NCBI GenBank assembly: GCA_017380475.1
Contig: JAFODX010000162.1
Span: forward strand, 1-5,385
Length of the DNA stretch: 5,385 bases
Source: Clostridia bacterium
GTDB taxonomy: Bacteria; Bacillota; Clostridia; UBA1381
Direction: 5' to 3'
The notes under the pieces were generated by a model. That model saw nothing but the letters and a program-made list of their open reading frames with translations, did not search any database and was not told the origin of the DNA. Below, piece after piece: positions 1 through 4,778 of the stretch (positions are counted from its first letter, which is position 1; every line of letters begins with the position of its first letter). The position numbers and the translations under genes were made by a program.

Positions 1-461
1 ATGAGATGGGTGCAAAAATCCATATCAATGATAATGATATTTATTTGAAGAGTTGCGACAAAATCAAGAACATCCATATAATCAAGACAATGCCGTATCC
101 GGGCTTTGCAACTGATATACAGTCGCCGTTTATGGCGTTGGCATCAGTTGCACAAGGAACAAGCGTGTTTGTTGAAAATATGTTTGAGAACAGATTCAGA
201 CACGTTGATGAGCTTGTCAGGATGGGTGCTGATATAAAAGTAGAGGGCAGAAGTGCTGTTGTGCGAGGCGTAAAAAGACTTCACGGTGCGAATGTTGAGG
301 CATACGAATTGCGTGGCGGTGCGGCTCTTGTTATGGCAGGACTTAATGCAGAGGGAAGAACAGAGATATCAGGAATTGAATTTATTGACAGAGGATATCA
401 GAATATAGAGGGTAACCTCTCAAAATGCGGTGCAAAAATTAAAAGAATACATATTCAGTAA
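1..461 (+). CDS. murA: UDP-N-acetylglucosamine 1-carboxyvinyltransferase, C-terminal part (5' truncated by window edge)
   Basis: This is the C-terminal third of MurA, the cytoplasmic enzyme that transfers enolpyruvate from PEP to UDP-GlcNAc in the first committed step of peptidoglycan synthesis. The reading frame is open to the window edge: the first whole codon (3-5) gives Glu, making the family-typical EMGAKI, so the ATG at 6 is an internal Met and about two thirds of the protein lies upstream. Visible family motifs are PYPGFATDIQ, with the Asp (codon 114-116) matching catalytic D305 of E. coli MurA; ENRFRHVDEL; LRGGAALVMAGL; and IDRGYQNIEGNL, with the Arg (codon 390-392) matching R397. Those equivalences come from family knowledge, not an alignment run here. 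The TAA stop overlaps the ribosome binding site of ftsQ, so the two genes are probably one transcript. Which MurA paralogue (MurA or MurZ type) it is cannot be decided from this fragment. Confidence 0.95.
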   Translation, partial: EMGAKIHINDNDIYLKSCDKIKNIHIIKTMPYPGFATDIQSPFMALASVAQGTSVFVENMFENRFRHVDELVRMGADIKVEGRSAVVRGVKRLHGANVEAYELRGGAALVMAGLNAEGRTEISGIEFIDRGYQNIEGNLSKCGAKIKRIHIQ

Positions 462-470
462 GGTGATAAA

Positions 471-1421
471 ATGGATAAAAAACACGAGAATACCAAGACT
501 GAAAAACTTAATAAAACAAATAAAAAGGCATCACCGGACCGTGAAAAGCAACGGCACGGTGGTGCTGATTCGGGTTACGGTATGCGTCCGGTAAAACGAG
601 CTGAGGAGAGAAATAAAGAAAAAATAATCAAGCTCTATCCGGACCTGACTGAAACTGATAGACACAGAAAAATTGAGAAGAAACGTAAAAATGAGCGTGT
701 AAGAAAACAGCGTATGAAAGCCGTTGTGGGACTTGGACTTGCTCTTGTTATGACAATTGTGTTGCTGTTTATGACCCCGCTTTTTGATATCAGAGAGATA
801 CGGTTCAGCGGAAATGAGAAAGTTACAAAGGATATAATAAACAAGGAAGTAGGGTATCTGATTGGCAGAAACCTTTTCGGTACAAGCACATCAGAGGTTG
901 AAGATGCAATGGAGAAGATACCTCAGATCAGTGATGTTGAGGTAACAAAAGCAGTTTTTCCGGCACGTGTTGAAATAGAAATAGTTGAAAGCTTGCCGGC
1001 AGGATACGTGTTATGCGGTAAAAGGACACTGATAGTCAACTCTGAACTGAAGATTGTTGATGATGCAGAGGTTTTTGACAAGGAGTTTTTGCCCAGTATA
1101 AGCGGTGTAAGTGTTTCAGAGTACGAACTGAACGGAACTTTGCAAATAAAATCAAAAGAGAAAAAGGAAATACTTTCTGAACTTTTGAAATCATTTGAGG
1201 CAGCAGGTTTAACCGAATTTGTTAAATATGTAAGCATTGATGATCTCACATCAATAACGTTTAATTACGATAACAGACTTGATGTTATCTGTGGTTCTTC
1301 GCTTCAGCTTGACAGAAAAATCAAACTGTTTGCTGAAAGCATAAAGACGTCTGTTTTTGATGAAAACTCTATAGGTACAATAGACTTAAGCGTTCCGGGT
1401 AAGGCGGAATATAAACCGTAA
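471..1421 (+). CDS. ftsQ: Cell division protein FtsQ/DivIB
   Basis: A bitopic divisome protein of 316 residues that, with FtsL and FtsB/DivIC, regulates septal peptidoglycan synthesis by FtsW/FtsI (family knowledge). Residues 1-83 are a long, very Lys/Arg-rich cytoplasmic tail, ending in a basic cluster just before one membrane span at about 84-105. A POTRA domain follows at about 105-174: it opens with FDIREIRFSGNEKVT, includes IPQISDVEVTKAVFPARVEIEIVES, and leads into the FtsQ/DivIB beta domain to about 270. The last residues (IGTIDLSVPGKAEYKP) match the usual end of the family, where a 'DLR/DLS' strand closes the fold. The start at 471 is supported by AAGGTGAT at 460-467, which overlaps the murA stop; the gap between genes is nine bases. 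The long charged N-terminus is typical of clostridial DivIB proteins. No ftsA follows; the next gene is ftsZ. Confidence 0.93.
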   Translation: MDKKHENTKTEKLNKTNKKASPDREKQRHGGADSGYGMRPVKRAEERNKEKIIKLYPDLTETDRHRKIEKKRKNERVRKQRMKAVVGLGLALVMTIVLLFMTPLFDIREIRFSGNEKVTKDIINKEVGYLIGRNLFGTSTSEVEDAMEKIPQISDVEVTKAVFPARVEIEIVESLPAGYVLCGKRTLIVNSELKIVDDAEVFDKEFLPSISGVSVSEYELNGTLQIKSKEKKEILSELLKSFEAAGLTEFVKYVSIDDLTSITFNYDNRLDVICGSSLQLDRKIKLFAESIKTSVFDENSIGTIDLSVPGKAEYKP

Positions 1422-1427
1422 TGTTTG

Positions 1428-1471
1428 AATTGTACTAATATATAGAAAAAAAATATTAAATTTGTACAATT
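1428..1471. promoter_or_regulatory. Inverted repeat upstream of the ftsZ promoter (possible operator, UP element or weak ftsQ terminator)
   Basis: AATTGTAC (1428-1435) and GTACAATT (1464-1471) are perfect 8-base inverted arms. Inside them TAATAT (1436-1441) and ATATTA (1453-1458) also pair. Both outer arms contain TTGTAC in direct orientation too, 32 bases apart (about three helical turns). The element ends seven bases before the ftsZ -35 box and is very A/T rich, so it could be a regulator site or an UP element. As an RNA hairpin it would be weak and has only TTTT after it, making a true terminator of ftsQ doubtful. Confidence 0.4.
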
Positions 1472-1477
1472 TTACTA

Positions 1478-1506
1478 TTGAATATTCCAAAGAAAGGTAG
1501 TAAAAT
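1478..1506 (+). promoter_or_regulatory. Sigma-A type promoter of ftsZ
   Basis: TTGAAT (1478-1483) and TAAAAT (1501-1506) are separated by exactly 17 bases, each close to the TTGACA/TATAAT consensus, with an A/T-rich stretch just upstream. Transcription would start near 1512-1514, giving a leader of about 60 bases before the ftsZ ATG. This suggests ftsZ has its own promoter besides any readthrough from murA-ftsQ. It is a sequence match only; no start site data are available. Confidence 0.7.
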
Positions 1507-1513
1507 AAAATGT

Positions 1514-1549
1514 GTATGTTCATACCCTTGTTGAACATAATTGGTATGT
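1514..1549 (+). other. Overlapping inverted repeats in the ftsZ 5' leader
   Basis: TATGTTCA (1515-1522) and TGAACATA (1532-1539) form a perfect 8-bp stem with a 9-base loop at the predicted 5' end of the mRNA. CATACC (1521-1526) can instead pair with GGTATG (1543-1548), which excludes the first stem because they share 1521-1522. GTATG-TT-CATAC (1514-1525) is also a compact DNA palindrome at the predicted start site, and GTATGT recurs directly at 1514 and 1544. The role could be mRNA 5' end protection, an operator, or a structural switch; the sequence does not tell which. Confidence 0.5.
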
Positions 1550-1557
1550 AAACTACG

Positions 1558-1564
1558 AAGGAGG
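1558..1564 (+). promoter_or_regulatory. Ribosome binding site fixing the ftsZ start
   Basis: AAGGAGG at 1558-1564 is a full Shine-Dalgarno sequence nine bases before the ATG at 1574. An in-frame TTG at 1541 would add eleven residues (VCKLRRRIIK-type) by translating through this site, has no binding site of its own and does not resemble an FtsZ N-terminus, so 1574 is chosen. Confidence 0.9.
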
Positions 1565-1573
1565 ATAATAAAA

Positions 1574-2713
1574 ATGAGTGCAATGCCTATTGGATTAGAG
1601 GATAACACTGTGATCGAAGGTGCAAAGATTAAAGTAATTGGTGTCGGTGGCGGCGGAAACAATGCTGTTGACAGAATGATCGAAGCCGGTGTTACAAATG
1701 CTGAGTTTATATGTGTAAACTCTGATGCACAGCAGCTTTCGCACGTAAAGGCAGGAACAGTTCTGCAGATCGGTGCAAAGCTTACAAACGGACTTGGTGC
1801 AGGTGCTAAGCCCGAAGTTGGTCGTCAGGCGGCTGAAGAAACAAAAGATGAAATAAAGAACATAGTTAAGGACGCAGACATGGTATTTGTTACTGCCGGA
1901 ATGGGTGGCGGAACAGGTACAGGTGCTGCTCCGATAATTGCTGAAGCTGCAAAATCAGCAGGAATACTTACAGTAGCGGTTGTAACAAAACCATTCGCAT
2001 TTGAGGGACCGCAGAGAATGAGAAACGCAGAAGAAGGTATCAAGAACCTTGCAGAGCGTGTTGACTCAATCGTAACTATCCCGAATGATTTGCTACTTAA
2101 GATAGCAGATAAAAAGGTAACGATCAACGATTCATTTAAGCTTGCTGATGATATACTTCGTCAGGGAGTTCAGGGTATAATCGAGATTATTACTCAGAAG
2201 GGTATTGTTAACTGTGACTTTGCTGATGTTCGCACAATTATGAAGGACAGCGGCGTAGCTCATATGGGTATCGGCGTTGGTAAAGGCGAGAATGCTGCTC
2301 AGGATGCTGTTCGTGCTGCTATCGAGTCGCCGTTACTGGAGACAAGCATTGCAGGTGCAGAGAACGTGCTTCTCAATATTACAGGCGGAACAGAGTTCTC
2401 TCTTGTTGATATGGGTGAGGTTTCATCAATCATCAAGGATATGGTATCAGATGAGGCAACTATCATTGTTGGTACTGCAGTTGATGAAACAATGAAGGAT
2501 GAGATTAAGGTAACACTTATCGCAACCGGACTTGACGGTTCAATAAAGAGAAATGCAGATGCAGGTGTAAAGCCGGTAGCTTCACCGGTATTTGAAAGAC
2601 GTCAGCCGACATATTCATCAGCAGTTGAGGATTATGATGACGATTCAATCTTCAAGCGTCGTTTAAGACCGGGTATGAGCGAGATTGATGTCCCGAGCTT
2701 TTTCAAAAGATAA
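1574..2713 (+). CDS. ftsZ: Cell division protein FtsZ
   Basis: The tubulin-like GTPase that polymerises into the Z-ring at mid-cell and recruits the divisome. It is 379 residues, normal for the family. The GTPase domain begins with IKVIGVGGGGNNAVDRM (GGGGNN at 25-30); the tubulin signature GGGTGTG is at 111-117; the base-contacting region ENGPQRMR-like segment reads FEGPQRMRNAEEG near 143-155; and the T7 loop NCDFAD (213-218) supplies the acidic catalytic side of the next subunit. The C-terminal subdomain runs to about 320, followed by a short variable linker and the conserved C-terminal peptide IDVPSFFKR (371-379), which docks membrane tethers such as FtsA or SepF. All key motifs are intact. 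ftsA, often directly upstream in Firmicutes, is absent here. A private promoter (1478-1506) and a strong terminator (2721-2759) frame the gene, so ftsZ can be a single-gene transcript. spoIIGA-sigE-sigG, which often follow ftsZ in spore formers, do not. Confidence 0.99.
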   Translation: MSAMPIGLEDNTVIEGAKIKVIGVGGGGNNAVDRMIEAGVTNAEFICVNSDAQQLSHVKAGTVLQIGAKLTNGLGAGAKPEVGRQAAEETKDEIKNIVKDADMVFVTAGMGGGTGTGAAPIIAEAAKSAGILTVAVVTKPFAFEGPQRMRNAEEGIKNLAERVDSIVTIPNDLLLKIADKKVTINDSFKLADDILRQGVQGIIEIITQKGIVNCDFADVRTIMKDSGVAHMGIGVGKGENAAQDAVRAAIESPLLETSIAGAENVLLNITGGTEFSLVDMGEVSSIIKDMVSDEATIIVGTAVDETMKDEIKVTLIATGLDGSIKRNADAGVKPVASPVFERRQPTYSSAVEDYDDDSIFKRRLRPGMSEIDVPSFFKR

Positions 2714-2720
2714 ATAACCA

Positions 2721-2759
2721 TACTGCGGAATGAAACCATTCCGCAGTAAATTTTTGTTT
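2721..2759 (+). terminator. Rho-independent terminator of ftsZ
   Basis: TACTGCGGAATG (2721-2732) and CATTCCGCAGTA (2737-2748) are perfect 12-base arms around an AAAC loop. AA-TTTTT-G-TTT follows to 2759. The stem starts eight bases after the ftsZ stop. The T-tract runs into the first bases of tRNA-Arg (2756 onward), so release would occur at the tRNA 5' end. Confidence 0.93.
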
Positions 2760-2832
2760 CCGTAGCTCAGTAGGATAGAGTGACTGTCTCCGACACAGTA
2801 GGCCGTGGGTTCGATTCCCGCCGGGAACACCA
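2756..2832 (+). tRNA. tRNA-Arg, anticodon CCG (reads CGG)
   Basis: A complete cloverleaf of 77 bases with encoded CCA. Acceptor GTTTCCG (2756-2762) pairs with CGGGAAC (2822-2828) with one G-U; the D-stem is GCTC/GAGT (2765-2768/2778-2781); the anticodon stem is ACTGT/ACAGT (2783-2787/2795-2799) around loop CTCCGAC with CCG at 2790-2792; the variable loop is AGGCC; the T-arm is GTGGG-TTCGATT-CCCGC (2805-2821); the discriminator is A, then CCA at 2830-2832. CCG in the anticodon means Arg(CGG). No convincing promoter of its own is visible between ftsZ and the tRNA; it sits directly behind the ftsZ terminator and so may depend on readthrough plus RNase P cleavage at 2756. Confidence 0.96.
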
Positions 2833-2874
2833 GAAAAAAAGACATTTTTCGACAAAGAAAAATGTCTTTTTTTC
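2833..2874. terminator. Two-way terminator after tRNA-Arg
   Basis: An 18-bp perfect hairpin: G plus A7 plus GACATTTTTC (2833-2850), loop GACAAA (2851-2856), then the exact complement to C2874. It has A7 on one side and T7 on the other, so it can end transcripts from both directions. Its stem begins at the very base after the tRNA CCA end. Rightward it ends tRNA-Arg; leftward it backs up the tRNA-Pro terminator. Confidence 0.9.
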
Positions 2875-2960
2875 AGCTAAATTCGCCTGCGGCGAGATAA
2901 ATGTGCTAATGCACGCTAAAAGCGAATTTAATTTAGCTACTCCAAAGGAGTTGTTTAGCT
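2875..2960. repeat. Palindrome-rich non-coding element between convergent tRNA genes (unrecognised)
   Basis: AGCTAAATTCGC (2875-2886) faces GCGAATTTA-ATTTAGCT (2922-2938), a long inverted repeat with a five-base extra stretch (tandem ATTTA) in the right arm. Nested inside are TCGCC-TGC-GGCGA (2883-2895) and GTGC-TAAT-GCAC (2903-2914). To the right is ACTCC-AAA-GGAGT (2939-2951), after which TTTAGCT (2954-2960) again complements 2875-2881, so the outer stem has two possible partners. No coding signal is seen. Lying between two terminators it should be little transcribed, which favours a dispersed palindromic repeat or MITE-like remnant; a structured RNA is the alternative. One copy is in this window, so 'repeat' is inference. 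Confidence 0.5.
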
Positions 2961-2976
2961 GTTGCGGACCGGTTAC

Positions 2977-3017
2977 AAAAAAAGAAAGAGTGTCCGTAAC
3001 ATACGTTATGAACACTC
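2977..3017 (-). terminator. Rho-independent terminator of tRNA-Pro (leftward)
   Basis: On the minus strand GAGTGT (3017-3012) pairs with ACACTC (2993-2988). After one A-C mismatch, six more pairs (including one G-U) extend the stem to a four-base loop at 3001-3004. TTTCTTTTTTT follows (2987-2977). The stem starts five bases downstream of the tRNA-Pro CCA. Confidence 0.85.
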
Positions 3018-3021
3018 AATA

Positions 3022-3097
3022 TGGTCGGAGTGACAGGACTTGAACCTGCGGCATCACGCCCCCCAGACGTGTGCGCTACCAGCTGCGCTACACCCCG
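3022..3097 (-). tRNA. tRNA-Pro, anticodon GGG (reads CCC/CCU)
   Basis: A 76-base cloverleaf on the minus strand with encoded CCA (3024-3022). Acceptor CGGGGTG (3097-3091) pairs with CACTCCG (3032-3026) with one G-U; the D-arm is GCGC-AGCTGGTA-GCGC; the anticodon stem is CACGT/GCGTG around loop CTGGGGG, anticodon GGG at plus positions 3062-3064; the variable loop is ATGCC; the T-arm is GCAGG-TTCAAGT-CCTGT; the discriminator is A. A C1-G72 acceptor pair is characteristic of bacterial tRNA-Pro. It has its own strong promoter (3114-3142) and terminator (2977-3017), and is convergent with tRNA-Arg. Confidence 0.97.
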
Positions 3098-3113
3098 ATA
3101 ACCAACGCTATAT

Positions 3114-3142
3114 ATTATAACAGATTTTTGGGTGATTGTCAA
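3114..3142 (-). promoter_or_regulatory. Promoter of tRNA-Pro
   Basis: Read on the minus strand: TTGACA (3142-3137), a 17-base spacer, then TATAAT (3119-3114), both exact consensus, with an extended TG one base before the -10. Transcription would start near 3107, about ten bases before the mature tRNA 5' end at 3097. Confidence 0.93.
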
Positions 3143-3176
3143 TACTTAGTTTATAAAAATAAAATATATTTTTTCA

Positions 3177-3195
3177 AAAAAAGTATATCTTTTTT
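3177..3195. repeat. A/T-only inverted repeat between divergent promoters
   Basis: AAAAAAG (3177-3183) and CTTTTTT (3189-3195) flank TATAT. It lies in the -35 region of the rightward promoter and within a run of A-tracts (3151-3195). As RNA it would be a feeble stem with a single G-C pair, so a DNA role (bending, UP-like contact) is likelier than termination; this is inference. Confidence 0.35.
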
Positions 3196-3205
3196 CGCCT
3201 GAATA

Positions 3206-3214
3206 TGTTATAAT
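3206..3214 (+). promoter_or_regulatory. Extended -10 promoter of the DUF4364-amidase-traX operon
   Basis: TGTTATAAT (TG at 3206-3207, TATAAT at 3209-3214) is a perfect extended -10. The -35 position 17 bases upstream (TATCTT, 3186-3191) is poor, as is common with extended -10 promoters; A-tracts upstream may help. The transcript would start near 3221, with a leader of about 35 bases. Confidence 0.75.
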
Positions 3215-3256
3215 ACATATAATTATAACTATTTTTGAAATGCACAGGTGAAAAGG

Positions 3257-3826
3257 ATGAATAGAATGCTCTATAGCCGTGAAATAGAAGACGAGCTTAT
3301 GATACAGTTTATCATACTGTATGCTATAAAAGGTGCAGATGAACCGCTTGCATACACAGATCTTTTAACAACGGTTCAGGAAAACTGTGAGATCAGTTTT
3401 ACAGATTTACAACTTGGGCTTGATAATCTTGTGAAAACAGGACACGTAAGCGCAAGGCGTATAAGTGATATGATTTATGTTTATGATCTTACCCAAAAGG
3501 GAAGGTATGTAATTGATTTCTTTTATACACAGATACCGCTTATTATACGTGAGCCGATTGACAAATCAATTAAAGAACTCTACATAGAAAAACGCAGACG
3601 TGAGGCTGTGAGGGCTGGAATCGACCCTATAAACGAAAATGAGTTTAATGCCGAGTGTAATCTTTATGATGACGATAAACTTCTTATAATGTCATTGCGT
3701 CTTTATGCGGGGACTCGTGATGAAGCTGAACGCATAGCTGAGTATTTCAAGACAAATTCTGCTGAAGTCTATGGAGGTATACTGGACTTGTTCAACAGGA
3801 AAAACGAGGTAGACGAGGATGTTTAA
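3257..3826 (+). CDS. DUF4364 family protein (winged-helix-like, function unknown)
   Basis: A 189-residue soluble protein with no signal peptide or membrane span. I recognise the DUF4364 pattern common in Clostridia: an N-terminal ELMIQFIILYAIKGADEPLAYTDLL segment, a helix pair (FTDLQLGLDNLVKTGHVSAR) resembling a winged-helix recognition unit, a wing/strand part YVYDLTQKGRYVIDFFYTQIP, and an acidic C-terminal half. The fold suggests a transcription regulator or DNA-binding protein; no target is known to me, and the function is inferred only from the fold. Start choice: ATG 3257 has AGGTGA at 3246-3251 in front; GTG 3248 lies inside that site with no site of its own; ATG 3266 (AAAGGA at 3252-3257) remains possible. 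The stop overlaps the next gene by eight bases (ATGTTTAA), implying translational coupling with the amidase. Confidence 0.85.
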   Translation: MNRMLYSREIEDELMIQFIILYAIKGADEPLAYTDLLTTVQENCEISFTDLQLGLDNLVKTGHVSARRISDMIYVYDLTQKGRYVIDFFYTQIPLIIREPIDKSIKELYIEKRRREAVRAGIDPINENEFNAECNLYDDDKLLIMSLRLYAGTRDEAERIAEYFKTNSAEVYGGILDLFNRKNEVDEDV

Positions 3827-4778
3827 AAATTACATCAAAATAACCATAATAGCAGTTCTTGTGTTGACGATAATTTTTGAAATATGCCATATTGTAAAGA
3901 TGAATATAAAACCGCAGGAAGTGACAGATGAAGTTGTGGAAGCAACGGTGGTTCCTGAAGAAAACAATATTCCCGTGGTGTCGGGTTCGACTCCGGATCC
4001 GCAGACTGAAACAAAAACCGGACAAAAAATAATAGTAATTGATCCCGGACACGGTAAACCGTCGTCACTTATGAGCGATGATGAAAAACATACATACGGC
4101 TGGGTACAGAATACGTCCGGAGCCTGGGGTGAGTGGCGTCATTATAAAAAGGGTTCATCTGTTGTTAACTGTGAAGGCAGCGGATGCAACGGAAGAGTAA
4201 CTCCGAACGGCGCTTGTTGGTATCCTATAGGGAATGGGGACAGAAACACAGAACCCGATATAAATCTTCAGAATGCACTTGCAACAAAGAAACATCTTGA
4301 GGCAATGGGATATACGGTTCGGCTTACCAGAACATCTAACGACGAGAATCCGTCTATAACAAAACGTTTGTCGTATTGCCATCCTGATAATGATGCATCA
4401 AAAGCACCTGACGCAGAAGTTTTTGTATGCATACACGCAAATGCATCCGGCGGAAGTGGCAGAGGTACTGCTTACATAACTGCGGAGGATCCGTATGATC
4501 AGGCATGGATTGGGGCAGGCTATGCATCACAGTCAAATGAACTTGGTAAACTGTGTAATGATTATATTGCAGATATGACTTCTTTGTCATTGCACGGCAA
4601 CGGAGCTATAGCGTGGGAGCCGGAGCTTATTGCGTTCTGTAAATCGCCTGTTCCGTGCGGATATCTGGAAGTTGGCTTCTTTGATAATTCAGCTGATTTA
4701 AATATATTAAAAACGGAAACTGATAAAATAGGTGAAGCTATAGCGAAAGGAGTGGATCAATTTTGCAAAACTCATTAA
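3819..4778 (+). CDS. Membrane-anchored N-acetylmuramoyl-L-alanine amidase (Amidase_3)
   Basis: A zinc peptidoglycan hydrolase that cuts the bond between N-acetylmuramic acid and L-Ala, acting outside the membrane. Of 319 residues, 1-7 are basic, 8-26 form an uncleaved-looking membrane anchor, 27-69 are an acidic/Pro/Thr-rich linker, and 70-316 are the catalytic domain. Expected zinc ligands are present: H78 in IVIDPGHG, E145 in TEPDINLQNAL and H206 in VFVCIHAN; the catalytic Glu is E284 in CGYLEVGFFDN. LEAMGYTVRLTR is also typical. About 65 residues separate H78 and E145 where Amidase_3 proteins usually have about 15; this insert is rich in Gly and Trp with Cys at 118, 123 and 133. The start at 3819 has GAGGT at 3806-3810 and gives a proper anchor. 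It overlaps DUF4364 by 8 and traX by 16 bases. Signature CwlD/LytC-type assignments cannot be made, so no symbol is given. Confidence 0.93.
   Translation: MFKNYIKITIIAVLVLTIIFEICHIVKMNIKPQEVTDEVVEATVVPEENNIPVVSGSTPDPQTETKTGQKIIVIDPGHGKPSSLMSDDEKHTYGWVQNTSGAWGEWRHYKKGSSVVNCEGSGCNGRVTPNGACWYPIGNGDRNTEPDINLQNALATKKHLEAMGYTVRLTRTSNDENPSITKRLSYCHPDNDASKAPDAEVFVCIHANASGGSGRGTAYITAEDPYDQAWIGAGYASQSNELGKLCNDYIADMTSLSLHGNGAIAWEPELIAFCKSPVPCGYLEVGFFDNSADLNILKTETDKIGEAIAKGVDQFCKTH
4746..4765 (+). promoter_or_regulatory. Ribosome binding site and TTG start of the traX-family gene
   Basis: AAAGGAG at 4746-4752 lies inside the amidase gene, ten bases before a TTG at 4763-4765. The next in-frame ATG comes only 23 codons later, within the first membrane span, so the TTG is the sensible start and is easily missed by ATG-only searches. 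Confidence 0.75.

Noticed and set aside
6..8. ATG at position 6 as a start for a small MurA-like protein
   Set aside because: The frame is open further upstream and the preceding Glu gives the conserved EMGA motif, so this is an internal Met of a gene cut by the window edge.
635..1249. Minus-strand open frames inside ftsQ, ftsZ, the amidase and traX (for example 635-889, 923-1249, 1825-2127, 4354-4590)
   Set aside because: They are shadows of strongly supported plus-strand genes, lack ribosome binding sites and show no recognisable domains.
1541..1573. Upstream in-frame TTG that would lengthen FtsZ by eleven residues
   Set aside because: It translates through the AAGGAGG binding site, has no binding site of its own, and gives a basic N-terminus unlike FtsZ.
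2277..2495. Plus-strand 72-codon frame inside ftsZ
   Set aside because: It lies wholly within the intact FtsZ C-terminal subdomain in another frame and has no family resemblance.
2964..3000. CGGAC/GTCCG and GTTAC/GTAAC pairs that could compete with the tRNA-Pro terminator, like an antiterminator
   Set aside because: The competing bases lie past the T-tract in the direction of transcription, so they would be made only after termination had been decided.
2663..3142. Several open frames overlapping the tRNA genes on both strands, with pieces such as RRESNPRPTVSE, GVAQLVAHTSGG and VGRGFDSRREH
   Set aside because: These are the well-known false proteins produced by translating tRNA genes and their antisense; the tRNA cloverleaves and terminators explain the sequence fully.
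3177..3195. A6G-TATAT-CT6 as a terminator
   Set aside because: The stem has only one G-C pair and lies between divergent promoters where no transcript needs ending; kept only as a possible DNA-shape element.
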